From JAXLQL01 sp046331625 (GTDB taxonomy: Bacteria > Acidobacteriota > Terriglobia > Bryobacterales > Bryobacteraceae): 64,000 nt of DNA. The translations under genes were made by a program, and so were the position numbers. Shown one piece after another: positions 1 to 8,685 of the stretch. Location: positions 124,001-188,000 of the forward strand of contig JAXLQL010000003.1 in assembly GCA_046331625.1 (NCBI GenBank), written 5' to 3'. The notes beneath the pieces were generated by a model that was not told where the DNA came from, searched no databases, and saw only the letters and a program-made list of their open reading frames with translations. Position 1 is the first letter of the stretch; each line of letters opens with the position of its first letter.

Positions 1-297
1 CACGACAACGGGCTGTGCGCGGTGATCGAGGTAGAGGGCTCGACGCGAGACATGCCGAACCTGTTGGTGCTGACGCGGAGGCGCACGAGCCCGAACAGTC
101 TGCACCAGTTGATCAGCTTGGGAATTTATCCCGAGCGGATGAAGATCCTGACGGCGAAGGGGACGATCGCGCCGCGTGCGGCCTACGAGCCAGTGGCAGC
201 CGAGATCGTGCCGGTGGACACGCCCGGAGCCACGGCGGTGAATCCGGCGCGGTTCCAGTTCAAGCGCGCGCGGCCAGGACTGTTCGGGATCCGCTGA
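1..297 (+). CDS. M81 family metallopeptidase (MlrC-like), C-terminal end
   Basis: The reading frame is open from base 1 and ends in TGA at 295-297, so only the last 98 residues are present. They contain the PNLLVLTRRRT stretch, a QLISLGIYPERMKIL segment and an IAPRAAYEPVAAEI stretch, followed by VDTPG. This succession is typical of the C-terminal domain of MlrC/M81 zinc metallopeptidases (microcystinase C relatives), which cleave small linear peptides. The metal site lies upstream, outside the window. The next gene begins 16 bases later on the same strand, so the two may be co-transcribed. Assignment rests on recognised C-terminal pattern only. Confidence 0.72.
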   Translation, partial: HDNGLCAVIEVEGSTRDMPNLLVLTRRRTSPNSLHQLISLGIYPERMKILTAKGTIAPRAAYEPVAAEIVPVDTPGATAVNPARFQFKRARPGLFGIR

Positions 298-313
298 GAT
301 AATCTAGAAGGTC

Positions 314-1057
314 ATGCCTTTTCGTCTGGACAACAAGGTGGCGCTGGTGACCGGCGGCGCCAGCGGAATCGGAGAAGCTACGTGCCGGGTGTTTGCCGAA
401 GCGGGAGCGCAGGTGATCGTGTGCGATGTGAACGCCGAGAAAGCGCAGGCCGTTGCGGGGCAGCTTCCTGGCGGGCGAGCGGGCGTTTGCGACATCGCCG
501 ATGAAGGCTCGGTGGCGAAGTTGTTCGCTTCGATCCCGAGGCTCGACGTGCTGGTGAACAACGCCGGCATCGGGCTGGTGGGGAGCATCGAAGAGACGGC
601 GCTCGAGGACTTCGAGCGGTTGATGCGAGTGAACGTGAGCGGCGTGTTTCTGATGACGAAGGCGGCCATGCCGTTGCTGCTCGCGACGCACGGGAACATC
701 GTCAATATCGGGTCAGTGGGCGGGCTGGTGGGCGTGAAGCGGCGCTACGCCTACTGCGCGACCAAGGGCGCGGTGGTGATGATGACGCGGCAGTTGGCGC
801 TCGACTATCCGACGCAGATCCGGGTGAATTGCATTTGTCCCGGGACCGTGGACTCGCCGTTCGTGGAAGCGTACCTCGAGAAGTATCACAAGCATGAGAA
901 AGAGAAGGTCCGGGGAGAGCTGAATCAGCGGCAGCCGATCGGGAGGTTGGGGAAGCCAGTGGAGATCGCGCATATGGCGTTGTATTTGGCGTCAGACGAA
1001 GCGGCGTTCGTGAATGGGAGCGTGCAGACGATCGATGGGGGATGGACGGCGGCTTGA
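314..1057 (+). CDS. SDR family NAD(P)-dependent oxidoreductase
   Basis: The 247-residue protein is a classical short-chain dehydrogenase/reductase. It shows the Rossmann glycine motif TGGASGIG at residues 13-20, NNAG at 82-85, a catalytic Ser near 134, and the Tyr147-x3-Lys151 pair (YCATK). Asp39 at the end of beta-2 (VCDVN) suggests preference for NAD(H) over NADP(H). The C-terminal VNGSVQTIDGGW stretch is the usual SDR end. Such enzymes reduce or oxidise secondary alcohols or sugars in the cytoplasm; the substrate cannot be told. It follows the M81 peptidase end by 16 bases, so it may belong to the same catabolic transcript. Confidence 0.9.
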   Translation: MPFRLDNKVALVTGGASGIGEATCRVFAEAGAQVIVCDVNAEKAQAVAGQLPGGRAGVCDIADEGSVAKLFASIPRLDVLVNNAGIGLVGSIEETALEDFERLMRVNVSGVFLMTKAAMPLLLATHGNIVNIGSVGGLVGVKRRYAYCATKGAVVMMTRQLALDYPTQIRVNCICPGTVDSPFVEAYLEKYHKHEKEKVRGELNQRQPIGRLGKPVEIAHMALYLASDEAAFVNGSVQTIDGGWTAA

Positions 1058-1129
1058 GCGGTCGACTGGATGTCCATGCTGAGCCGAGCATGAACGCCTC
1101 GTGAACCAACTTCTGGCACCAGAGATAAG

Positions 1130-1615
1130 ATGTTCATGGTGCTTCGAACTCGATCCAGTGACCGCGCCCGAGCATTCATCGCGCTTGCCTTATGCTCGGG
1201 GCAGATGTGCGCTTGCGCGAGCACAATCACCCGGCACTCCGTCAGGTCTCCGGACAAGCACGCGGAGATCCTCGTAGGAGACTGGTATTCCGGCCTGACC
1301 GCGATCGACGGAAGGCTTTCGGTGTCGATCCGAGATCAGCGCGGACTCACACCCCTCTACCGGGGCAAGGGCGATTGGTCGACGCGCAGAGCGGAAGTTT
1401 TCTGGACCTCCGGCTCCGAACGCGCGCTCGTGCTCGTCTGCAGTCGATACTCGCCGGCGGTCGCCTTGCAGGTGGATGCAATCACGGGGAGTGCGGAAGA
1501 GACAACGGATCGGGAACTGGTCCGGCGCGAGTGGACTCGCCGTTACGAGCCGCCTCCAACCGATTGCGAAGGCGCTCGCGAGGTGCTGTCATGGGTGTGC
1601 TGCGAACAGCGATGA
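1130..1615 (+). CDS. Hypothetical exported protein, first of three coupled genes
   Basis: A 161-residue protein of unknown function. Its N-terminus has basic residues, a hydrophobic stretch (FIALALCSG) and several cysteines near residues 22-29, so export, possibly as a lipoprotein, is plausible. The body (ILVGDWYSGLTAIDGRLSVSI) looks like a small beta-rich domain. The stop TGA at 1613-1615 overlaps the ATG of the next gene at 1612, an arrangement typical of translational coupling. An overlapping longer frame exists, but its upstream part is arginine-rich shadow sequence. I do not recognise the family. Confidence 0.5.
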   Translation: MFMVLRTRSSDRARAFIALALCSGQMCACASTITRHSVRSPDKHAEILVGDWYSGLTAIDGRLSVSIRDQRGLTPLYRGKGDWSTRRAEVFWTSGSERALVLVCSRYSPAVALQVDAITGSAEETTDRELVRREWTRRYEPPPTDCEGAREVLSWVCCEQR

Positions 1616-2025
1616 GCCGCCGGATCCGTCGCTTCGGCGTGAGTTGCCCCCTCGTGGCTTCCTTCCTGGCCTGTGACCCCTTCCACCATACGTCGGCGCC
1701 GGCCGATTCCATGGCCTTTTACTGTACGATCCAGATCTCACGCGAAGAGGCGCGATTCTTCGCCGAGCACAGGCGTTACGCGAATTGGGAAGAACTCGCG
1801 GCGTTCGGGAAACCAACGGCGGTTGGGCGCAACCCTTTGCGTGAGTGTGATCCATCGGGGCACATCATTCGGATCGTGGCGGAGGGCGATCAACTTCGAG
1901 TCTGGCTCGATCCGAACAAAGAACGAAACAGCCTCAGCAGATGGCACTACTTCGTCGACCAAAGCGCCGTGGTGCGTCGCGATCTGAGCGGTCCCGCCGG
2001 GCCGGAGAGCGAGGAAGTGAAGTGA
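1612..2025 (+). CDS. Small exported protein with pilin-like motif
   Basis: The 137-residue product starts at the ATG that overlaps the upstream stop (ATGA); an in-frame ATG at 1591 is the alternative. It has a signal-peptide-like N-terminus ending near FLAC, an imperfect lipobox. The segment around EEARFFAEHRRYANWEEL resembles the post-helix region of type IV pilin-like proteins, where a helix rich in Glu is followed by F-x-x-x-x-x-R-Y-A. The following IRIVAEGDQLRVWLDP is repeated almost unchanged in the next gene, so the two are paralogues from a local duplication. Function unknown; the stop overlaps the GTG of the next gene. Confidence 0.55.
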   Translation: MSRRIRRFGVSCPLVASFLACDPFHHTSAPADSMAFYCTIQISREEARFFAEHRRYANWEELAAFGKPTAVGRNPLRECDPSGHIIRIVAEGDQLRVWLDPNKERNSLSRWHYFVDQSAVVRRDLSGPAGPESEEVK

Positions 2026-2495
2026 TCGTCGCGCAGAAGCCCGTGGTCGCCGTGAGCGTAGCCGCCTTGGTTTGGGTTGCCGCCTGCAACCTCGAACATC
2101 GGGCTTCGCCGGAGCAATTGGAGATGGCCTGCTACCTCGAGATCAAGAATGAAGAGGAGAGATTCTTCGCCGCCCACGGGCGCTACGCGAGCCCGGAAGA
2201 ACTCGAGAGTCCTCTGCAGTCACTATCGAAGAACCCGATCCCCCGGGGCAACCTGTCTGGATTCACGATTCGCATCGTGGCCGAGGGGGACAAATACCGG
2301 CGCTGGCTCGATCCTACGACGGCCAACTCCTCCGAGAAATGGCGCATTCAAGCTCGAGGTGTTCGCCGTGGAAGCTACCGCACTCGCAGCATTCGACTGC
2401 GGTCATCACTAACCCCATCCTATCGTTCCAGCGGCCGTTCCCAATTGATCTGCGGCGGTAACCATCGACTCGGGAGCCGCGTCGATCCCCGGTAG
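2022..2495 (+). CDS. Paralogous small lipoprotein, 3' end possibly frameshifted
   Basis: GTG start at 2022 overlaps the preceding stop (GTGA). The N-terminus carries a good lipobox, WVAAC, so this is a predicted lipoprotein. EERFFAAHGRYASPEEL and TIRIVAEGDKYRRWLDP match the previous gene closely. Beyond SSEKW the frame runs into an arginine/serine-rich tail unlike the paralogue. Changing frame near 2340 would instead give FKLEVFAVEATALAAFDC and a stop at about 2412, which looks more like protein. I therefore suspect a single-base frameshift near the 3' end, natural or from sequencing. Function unknown. Confidence 0.48.
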   Translation: MIVAQKPVVAVSVAALVWVAACNLEHRASPEQLEMACYLEIKNEEERFFAAHGRYASPEELESPLQSLSKNPIPRGNLSGFTIRIVAEGDKYRRWLDPTTANSSEKWRIQARGVRRGSYRTRSIRLRSSLTPSYRSSGRSQLICGGNHRLGSRVDPR

Positions 2496-2556
2496 GTCCG
2501 GAAAGACTCGATCTAACTCGACATAGATGACCATTCTCGAGTACTCTTGGGAATCC

Positions 2557-3340
2557 CTAGCGGTCCAGCCATTTCGCGGAGAGTACACTGGCCACGGCAG
2601 GGCCACTCCCAACGAAGCCAGACAGAACCGGATCATCTGAGCCGCTCGAGCAATCGCCGTGCTTCATTGTTCCCTGGACCGAGCGTGAGCGCCTTCCGCA
2701 GAATGTTCCGCTTCCGTTGTTGCCACAGAGATCATTCGGGCCGAAATCGTTGGCCACGCACAAATCCGGATAGCCATCGCCGTCGAAGTCTGCCCACGAG
2801 GCCGCGAAGCTCCACCGATGATCGCGACCGAGCCCAGCCGCGGCGCCGAAATTGCTGAAGGTGCCGTTGCTGTTGTTCCGAAAGAGTTGGTTGGTGGGTC
2901 CGTCGCTTGCGTCGTGATCAGGCGTGGGCTGGCGGAGATACTTCGCCATCGAAGCTCCTCCGGCCGGACCGTATTGGCACACGAAGAGGTCGATGTAGCC
3001 GTCGCGGTCACAGTCGGCCATCGCCGCCATCATCAGCGAGCCTCTTTCCGCGGCAGGAATCTCGAAGCGCGCCTTGGTGCTTCGGTGAAAGCGTCCGCGG
3101 CCGTCGTTTTCGAACAGCAGGACTTCGGCCCTTCCAATGCCTCGAGTTGTTGGTCGAGTTCCACTTCGCGGAGGTAGTCGTCGTACCTGTTGCCGGCTGT
3201 TGGGACGTTTTCTTCGTACCATCGGCTGTTTCCGGTTCTGTCGCCACCGAGTAGCAAAATAGCGGTCCGATGGTCGAAAGCATAGAGAAACCCGGTACGG
3301 TCTACCGCGATGCTGAATTCGCAATTACCGCATTTGACTG
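2557..3340 (-). pseudogene. FG-GAP/VCBS-repeat protein fragment, frameshifted
   Basis: On the minus strand the frame contains two clear calcium-binding FG-GAP style repeats, DCDRDGYIDLFVCQYGP and DFDGDGYPDLCVANDFGPN. These are typical of secreted beta-propeller proteins of the ASPIC/UnbV type. Upstream, family-like sequence (AVDRTGFLYAFDHRT, then GDRTGNSRWYEENVP) sits in a different frame from the repeats, with a switch near 3100-3140. After the second repeat the sequence loses the family pattern by about 2660. It therefore looks like a truncated and frameshifted remnant of a once longer propeller gene. No intact start or C-terminal domain is visible. Confidence 0.58.
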
Positions 3341-3680
3341 GTGGCGCGATCCAACGATCCCTGACGAATAGAGAAACGGTAGCGCTGGACCGTGCTCGAC
3401 AAGAAGCTCGACGACGCGACCAACATCCACCTGTTCCTCGGCACTGAGGGCGAGAAACCAGAAGACGAATTCGCCGGCTCCTTCAACCTGCCCCTCCACA
3501 ACCTTCCTATGCCGTGGAAAGCGCTATGCCACAAAAGGCATAGTGTGTTGGCCAGTCGTCGGCCAGCAGCCCGACAGATCTGTCGCGCGAGTCGCGAAGA
3601 AGATAGACCGGGGAGACGCGGCCACATCCCTGAGATTAGCGGCCGCGTCGCACCGCTCCCCTGCTATCATCGCGATTTCG
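3341..3680. other. Intergenic stretch without a supported gene
   Basis: About 340 bases lie between the FG-GAP remnant and the Rieske gene. A plus-strand frame from a GTG at 3392 reads LDKKLDDATNIHLFLG and continues for roughly 45 plausible residues before turning into low-complexity arginine-rich sequence. It may be a gene fragment, but I recognise no family. Nothing else is evident. Confidence 0.35.
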
Positions 3681-4058
3681 ATGGCAGACCCTGCCAAGCT
3701 CAAAGTCGTGCCAAGCGATCGCGTACCGGAAGGCGGCCGCATCGTCGTCGACCTCCGCCCCGGCCTCACCGCTGGCCTCTTCCGCGTGGAAGGCCAACTC
3801 TACGCCTACGAGAACTGCTGCCCCCATCAAGGCGGTCCGGTGTGCCAAGGCATGCTCATCCCCGCTGTTCGCGAACTCCTGAATTCCGCGCGTGCTTCCA
3901 CCGGCTTCGCCTTCGACGACCACGACCCACGCATCGTCTGCCCCTGGCACGGCTTCGAATTCTCGATCAAAACCGGCTGCCATCCCAGCGACCCCTCAAT
4001 CCGGCTGAACGCATTGCGCGTCGAAGAGCAAGAAGGGTGGATATATGTCTGGGCCTGA
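3681..4058 (+). CDS. Rieske [2Fe-2S] ferredoxin-like protein
   Basis: The 125-residue protein starts at the ATG giving MADPAKLKV; the open frame reaches farther upstream but that part has no family similarity. Cluster ligands are visible as C-P-H in NCCPHQGG and C-P-W-H in VCPWHGF, separated by about 50 residues. These bind the iron of a Rieske cluster through two Cys and two His. The size is that of stand-alone Rieske ferredoxins that pass electrons to oxygenases. The gene overlaps the following amidohydrolase by 14 bases, so the two are translated together and probably serve one catabolic step. The spacer between the ligand pairs is somewhat longer than in typical small Rieske ferredoxins. 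Confidence 0.85.
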   Translation: MADPAKLKVVPSDRVPEGGRIVVDLRPGLTAGLFRVEGQLYAYENCCPHQGGPVCQGMLIPAVRELLNSARASTGFAFDDHDPRIVCPWHGFEFSIKTGCHPSDPSIRLNALRVEEQEGWIYVWA

Positions 4059-5247
4059 CTTCGAAGGCGGCATCCTGCGCGAGCCCTGGATCACCATCCA
4101 CTCCGACACCCGCGAAATTCTCGCCAACGCCCGTGCCGACATCGCGCGCTACGGCCTTGACCGCTATTTCATCGTCGACGCCGATTCCCACCACGTCGAA
4201 CTCGACTCGTGGGACGAGATTCTCGAATACATCGAGGACCCCGTGCTCCGCCGCACCGGCAAGTCCATGGCCGAGCTGTGGCCCAACGCGCGCCGCGTAG
4301 CGCTGAGCAATCACCCGCCCGGACTCACGCATCAAGACGTCGGCGGCCGCATCCCGCACCAGGCGCAACTCGCCGAGCATGTCGACCCCATCCCGGGCGA
4401 ACCGCGCGACCTCACGCTCATGCGCCGCGCCATGGAGTCCATGGGCATCGCGGTGCAACTCGTGTTCCCGCAGCCGATGCTCGAGATCGGATTCCATCCT
4501 AACCCGGACATCGAAACGCAGCTCATCATGGCGTACAACCGCTGGTTCACGGCGCGCGTGCTCGGCCGCGAGCCGCGCGTGAAGTCGATGCTCGCGCTGC
4601 CGTTCAACAACCCCGAGGCGTGTCTGCGCACCGTAGGCGAGTTCGCGGGTAAGCCCGGCGTGGTCGGATTCCTCATCACCAGCCAGCGCCAGGCGCCCGT
4701 TTTCCAGTCAGCCTACATGCCGCTCTATCGCGAACTCGAAGAGCGCGGGCTGCCCTTCGGCTTCCACGCCGGACCCGACTACTCCGTCGGCCGCCTGATG
4801 AACCGCTTCGTTTCCGTGCATTCCATATCGTTCGTCACCTGCAACATGATCCATATGACGAACTGGATCATGAACGGATTGCCCGAACGCTTCCCCGGCT
4901 TGAACGTCATCTGGATCGAGAGCGGACTCGCGTGGTTGCCGTTCATGATGCAACGGCTCGATCACGAGTACCTCATGCGCCAGTCGGAAGCGCCGCTGCT
5001 GAAAATGCGGCCGAGCGAGTACATGCGGCGCATGTACTACACGTCGCAGCCGATGGAAGGCACGCACCCGGATCTGTTGCGCGCGACGATGGAGGCGATC
5101 CACGCCGAGACGCAACTGCTCTATGCTTCTGATTGGCCGCATTGGGATTTCGACGTGCCCGCGCGAATCGCCGCGCTGCCGTTCTTGAGCGAGACCGCCA
5201 AACGCAACATTCTCGGCGAGACTGCGCGACGGCTGTTTCGACTGTAG
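4045..5247 (+). CDS. Amidohydrolase family protein (TIM-barrel, COG2159 type)
   Basis: A 400-residue member of the amidohydrolase-2 family, the TIM-barrel hydrolases and decarboxylases related to ACMSD. The first metal motif appears as DADSHH near residue 46, a central His as FGFHAGPDY, and the C-terminal Asp as YASDWPHWDFD. The pattern WIESGLAWLPFMMQRLDHEY is very common in this family. The substrate is probably an aromatic or cyclic acid. Overlap with the Rieske gene by 14 bases suggests that ring oxygenation and C-C or C-N cleavage are linked. No oxygenase alpha subunit is present in the window. Confidence 0.85.
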   Translation: MSGPDFEGGILREPWITIHSDTREILANARADIARYGLDRYFIVDADSHHVELDSWDEILEYIEDPVLRRTGKSMAELWPNARRVALSNHPPGLTHQDVGGRIPHQAQLAEHVDPIPGEPRDLTLMRRAMESMGIAVQLVFPQPMLEIGFHPNPDIETQLIMAYNRWFTARVLGREPRVKSMLALPFNNPEACLRTVGEFAGKPGVVGFLITSQRQAPVFQSAYMPLYRELEERGLPFGFHAGPDYSVGRLMNRFVSVHSISFVTCNMIHMTNWIMNGLPERFPGLNVIWIESGLAWLPFMMQRLDHEYLMRQSEAPLLKMRPSEYMRRMYYTSQPMEGTHPDLLRATMEAIHAETQLLYASDWPHWDFDVPARIAALPFLSETAKRNILGETARRLFRL

Positions 5248-5283
5248 GCGCGTGGTAGAATTGCGCCGAAAGGGAATGCAACC

Positions 5284-6318
5284 GTGAGACACATTTTCGT
5301 GCGCGTAGCCATGGGGTCGGTCTGCGTGATCGCCCTGGCGGCCACCTATCAACGCACCCGGTCGAGCGAAGCGATGGCGCAGGCGGCGGGGAACTTTCTC
5401 GCCATCCTGCCCGCCGATGCACAGGCCAAGGCGACCTACGCATTCGACGACAAAGAGCGCCTCAACTGGCACTTCATTCCGCGCGAGCGCAAGGGCCTCC
5501 CGCTCAGGGAAATGGACGCCGGGCAGCGCGCGCTCGCCATGGGCTTGCTGAGCACGGGGTTGAGTCCGGCTGGATTCAAGAAGGTTGGCAACGTATTGAG
5601 TCTCGAACCGGTGTTGCGCGACCAGGAGAAAGACACCAAGGGGCGCCGCGATGCCGCCGGCTACTTCTTCACGGTGTTCGGCAAGCCTTCCAGCGCTGAC
5701 AACTGGGGCTGGCGATTCGAAGGTCATCACGTGGCGCTCAACTACAACGTGATCAAGGGCCGCGCGGTGGCGACGTCGCCTTCGTTCTTCGGGGCGAATC
5801 CGGCCGAGATCAAAGATGGTCCCCGGAAGGGATTTCGCGCGCTGGCCGCTGAAGAGGATCGCGCCCGCGAACTGCTGAAGTCGCTCGACGCGAAACAAAA
5901 GCCGCTCGCCTTGTTGAGCGCCGAAGCGCCGAAAGACATCCAAACGATGGCCAACGTGAAGGTGGCCGGCATCGATCCGAAAGGGATCGGCGCCTCGAAG
6001 CTCTCGAAGAAGCAGCAGGAATTGCTGATGGGGCTGATCGAAGAGTACGCTGCCAACATGCCCGAGGATCTCGCCGCGGCGCGCATGGATGGCGTGCGTA
6101 AGGCTGGCGTCGACAAGATCCACTTCGCATGGCTCGGCGGCGAAGAGCACGGCCAGCCGCACTACTATCGCGTGCAGGGACCGTCGTTCCTCATCGAGTA
6201 CGACAACACGCAGAACAACGCCAACCACGTCCATTCGGTGTGGCGCGATTTCAACGGCGATTTCGGCGCCGACCTGCTGACCGCGCACTACCAGCAGTTC
6301 CACTTGGCGCGCCGATAG
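5284..6318 (+). CDS. DUF3500 domain-containing exported protein
   Basis: A 344-residue protein with an N-terminal hydrophobic segment (VAMGSVCVIALAATYQ) that may act as signal peptide or anchor. The rest matches the DUF3500 pattern: FDDKERLNWHFIPRERKGLPL near the start, GWRFEGHHVALNYNV in the middle, HFAWLGGEEHGQPHYYRVQG, and the C-terminal YDNTQNNANHVHSVWRDFNGDFG. Conserved His, Asp and Glu residues in these blocks suggest a metal-dependent active site, but the biochemical role of the family is not established. It sits 36 bases behind the amidohydrolase. The next gene is convergent. Confidence 0.85.
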   Translation: MRHIFVRVAMGSVCVIALAATYQRTRSSEAMAQAAGNFLAILPADAQAKATYAFDDKERLNWHFIPRERKGLPLREMDAGQRALAMGLLSTGLSPAGFKKVGNVLSLEPVLRDQEKDTKGRRDAAGYFFTVFGKPSSADNWGWRFEGHHVALNYNVIKGRAVATSPSFFGANPAEIKDGPRKGFRALAAEEDRARELLKSLDAKQKPLALLSAEAPKDIQTMANVKVAGIDPKGIGASKLSKKQQELLMGLIEEYAANMPEDLAAARMDGVRKAGVDKIHFAWLGGEEHGQPHYYRVQGPSFLIEYDNTQNNANHVHSVWRDFNGDFGADLLTAHYQQFHLARR

Positions 6319-6328
6319 CTGGTGGGCG

Positions 6329-7339
6329 TTACTCCGGCAGCTTCGGCTTGCGGATGTAGTCTCGCGGGATCTCGCCCGTCAGCGTTTTCAGCCAAGCCAC
6401 GATCTGGGTGACTTGCTCGTCGCTCAGCGTGACGCCCAGTTGATGCTCGCCCATCAAACGCACGGCTCGATCGAGCGCCGGCACCTTGCCATCGTGGAAG
6501 TACGGAGCGGTCTTCTCCACGTTCCGCAGTGACGGCACCTTGAACACCAACCGGTCGGTCTCTGCCTTGGTTACCGTCATGCGGCCCAGGTCGGTTTCCG
6601 AGGGCCATGCCTTCTTCGCGCCGAGCCTCTGGAACATCCCTCCGCCCACATACGGACCGTTGTGGCAGGTGGCGCATCCGCCGTGCATGAACTCGTGGTG
6701 GCCCGCCATCTCTTGCGACGTGATGGCGCGCCGGTCGCCGGCGAGAAACCGGTCCCATCGCGAGGGCGTGACCAGTTTGCGTTCGAATGCGCCGATCGCC
6801 CGCGCCATGTTCTCGAACGTGACCGGCTCTGCCTCGCCGGGAAACGCACGCTGGAATGCTGTCACGTAGCCCGGGATCGCGCGCAGTGTGGCGGCCACTT
6901 CCGCATCCGAAGCCATCGCCATCTCCACCGGGTTGAGCACCGGACCCTTGGCCTGCGCCTCCACGTCTGCGGCGCGGCCGTCCCAGAACTGCGCGATATG
7001 CCCCGCCGCATGGTACACGGTGGGCGAATTGCGATTGCCGGTCTGCTTCTCATGGCCCGTGGAGACCGCCGTGCCGTCCACGCCGTATCGCGCCAGGTCA
7101 TGGCAGGAATTGCACGAGACATCGCGCCCTTTCGAGAGCCGCGTCTCGTAGAACAACATCCGCCCCAGGTCCACTTTGGCGGTTGTGATGGGGTTGGCGT
7201 CCGAAGAGATCTCCTTCGGCAACGTTCCCATCATGCGCCCGCCCATCGGTCCACTCATAGGCCCGCCATGATGCCCGGGGCCCTGCGCCGCCGCGATCGC
7301 CGTGGCGGCCAACAAACACAACGATATTCGAATGTTCAT
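6329..7339 (-). CDS. Di-haem cytochrome-c peroxidase/MauG family protein
   Basis: A 336-residue periplasmic protein with a signal peptide (LCLLAATAIAAAQ) and two c-type haem sites, CNSCH and CATCH, spaced as in bacterial di-haem peroxidases. WDGRA after the first haem and FKVPSLRNVEKTAPYFHDG near the C-terminus are typical blocks. The enzyme would reduce hydrogen peroxide with electrons from cytochrome c, or act as a MauG-like oxidase. A methionine- and glycine-rich stretch (GGPMSGPMGGRMMG) after the signal peptide is unusual and could bind copper or iron. Its start lies 12 bases behind the stop of the DUF2202 gene, so the two form an operon. Confidence 0.9.
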   Translation of the reverse strand: MNIRISLCLLAATAIAAAQGPGHHGGPMSGPMGGRMMGTLPKEISSDANPITTAKVDLGRMLFYETRLSKGRDVSCNSCHDLARYGVDGTAVSTGHEKQTGNRNSPTVYHAAGHIAQFWDGRAADVEAQAKGPVLNPVEMAMASDAEVAATLRAIPGYVTAFQRAFPGEAEPVTFENMARAIGAFERKLVTPSRWDRFLAGDRRAITSQEMAGHHEFMHGGCATCHNGPYVGGGMFQRLGAKKAWPSETDLGRMTVTKAETDRLVFKVPSLRNVEKTAPYFHDGKVPALDRAVRLMGEHQLGVTLSDEQVTQIVAWLKTLTGEIPRDYIRKPKLPE

Positions 7340-7351
7340 GAAGACCTCCGT

Positions 7352-7894
7352 TTATGACTGCATCGCAACGATGATTTCGAGCACCGTCTCGAATGAGTCG
7401 AGGTGATTGTAGGAGGCGCTTATCAGATTGGTGAACACCCTTCGGATATCCCAATGCACGGTGATGGCCAAAGACTTCTCGATGTCGGCGATGTCGGTCT
7501 TTTCGATCAACACCCCCACTTCGAGTGCGTCTTTCACGCTGGCCGAGCCTTTGGTGATCAACTCCTGATAAAGCGCAGCCAATCGCGCATCGGTGAACTC
7601 GCCGGCGGGGGCTTTCGCAGGATCCGCGATGCCGTAACGAGTGAGCAGCGCGCCCACCTGTTGAAAATGATTCTCTTCGCTGCTCGCGATGTTGTGGAAG
7701 ATCCGGAGGTTCCATTTCTCTCCCAGGAAGCGATACACATCGCGCGCGAGCTTTTCTTCCTCGCGCATGAAGAGCAAGCGGTTTCGCTCTTCGGCAGTGA
7801 TGGCGGTGGTGGTCTGGCCTGTGCCCGGTCCGGGCCCCCGCTGGGCCAGCGCCACACCAAACGTCGTGAGGGCAAGCAGAATTGCGGTTTTCAT
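7352..7894 (-). CDS. DUF2202 ferritin-like exported protein
   Basis: A 180-residue protein with a signal peptide ending near VALAQ. The mature part carries the DUF2202 blocks REEEKLARDVY, IASSEENHF, VLIEKTDIADIE and the final SASYNHLDSFE. Each contributes Glu or His residues of a four-helix ferritin-like bundle that binds a di-metal centre. The function of these proteins is not established; a role in metal or peroxide handling fits the co-transcribed di-haem peroxidase immediately downstream. The length is typical of the family. Confidence 0.87.
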   Translation of the reverse strand: MKTAILLALTTFGVALAQRGPGPGTGQTTTAITAEERNRLLFMREEEKLARDVYRFLGEKWNLRIFHNIASSEENHFQQVGALLTRYGIADPAKAPAGEFTDARLAALYQELITKGSASVKDALEVGVLIEKTDIADIEKSLAITVHWDIRRVFTNLISASYNHLDSFETVLEIIVAMQS

Positions 7895-7997
7895 GATGAC
7901 TGCTCCAACCTTTCACTCGAATAGATGCAATCCGGTCTTCTCGGGTGACGAGACTGGGAGTGCTACGATCAGGGGCAGATCAGGGACAGGAGGACGC

Positions 7998-8609
7998 ATG
8001 TTTTCTCGTTGGTTCTTGCCATTGCTTTCGGCTGCCGCCGTGCTGGGCGCGGAGTTGCTCTGCGTCGATGTTATTGATCCATCGGATCTCCCGCTTCCCC
8101 GAGCGCATGTGTCAGTGACCCCGCTCACGCCCGGCGGCGAACGGTTCGACTTCGAAACGAACGAGTCAGGCAAGGCGTGCCTCGTCGAGATTCCCGAGGG
8201 CCTCTACGCAGTGGAAGTGGGCCTCACCGGGTTTCTGTCGGCCCGCTATTGGCCGGTCCGGATCAAGTTCCCGAATCAACAAAAGCTGCGGTTTCAACTC
8301 CCCATCGGCGAAGTGCGCGAAGGGCCGTTCACGCGCGAATCGGCCCTCAGCGGCACTTTGCGAGAAGGCGCTGGTCCCATGGTTGGCGCGCGCATTTGCC
8401 TGATCCCGGAATCGGGTCGCGCGCCGCTCGAAGATTGCGGCACGTGCCAACTCACCAATTCACTCGGCCAGTACGCGTTCCTGATTCCCGCCGGTAAATA
8501 TCGCGTCGAGATCTCGCCGTTCGGCCGCCCCGCGGTCTTGTCCCGGATCGACCTGTCCAGCCCCGGATCCTACGCGGATCGTCTGAAACTCCCGGCGCGC
8601 CGCAAGTAA
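7998..8609 (+). CDS. Exported protein with carboxypeptidase-regulatory-like domains
   Basis: Start chosen at the ATG at 7998 because AGGAGG sits just upstream and a signal peptide follows (FLPLLSAAAVLG). The open frame runs farther upstream, but only as antisense of the DUF2202 gene. The 203-residue product has two beta-sandwich units of the CarboxypepD_reg/Cna-B type. The first is around LPRAHVSVTPLTPGG...NESGKACL and the second around GPMVGARICLIPESG...NSLGQYAFLIPAGKYRVE. Such domains mediate adhesion or protein contacts at the cell surface. It appears monocistronic. Confidence 0.65.
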   Translation: MFSRWFLPLLSAAAVLGAELLCVDVIDPSDLPLPRAHVSVTPLTPGGERFDFETNESGKACLVEIPEGLYAVEVGLTGFLSARYWPVRIKFPNQQKLRFQLPIGEVREGPFTRESALSGTLREGAGPMVGARICLIPESGRAPLEDCGTCQLTNSLGQYAFLIPAGKYRVEISPFGRPAVLSRIDLSSPGSYADRLKLPARRK

Positions 8610-8685
8610 CCGGCTCGAATGCTAATATGAAGAGTTAACGTTCGGCCCGGCCTTCAGCGCCAGGCCACTTCATTCGAGGTTCCCC

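Noticed and set aside
4708..6303. A 531-residue minus-strand frame
   Set aside because: Shadow of the amidohydrolase and DUF3500 genes; no family pattern.
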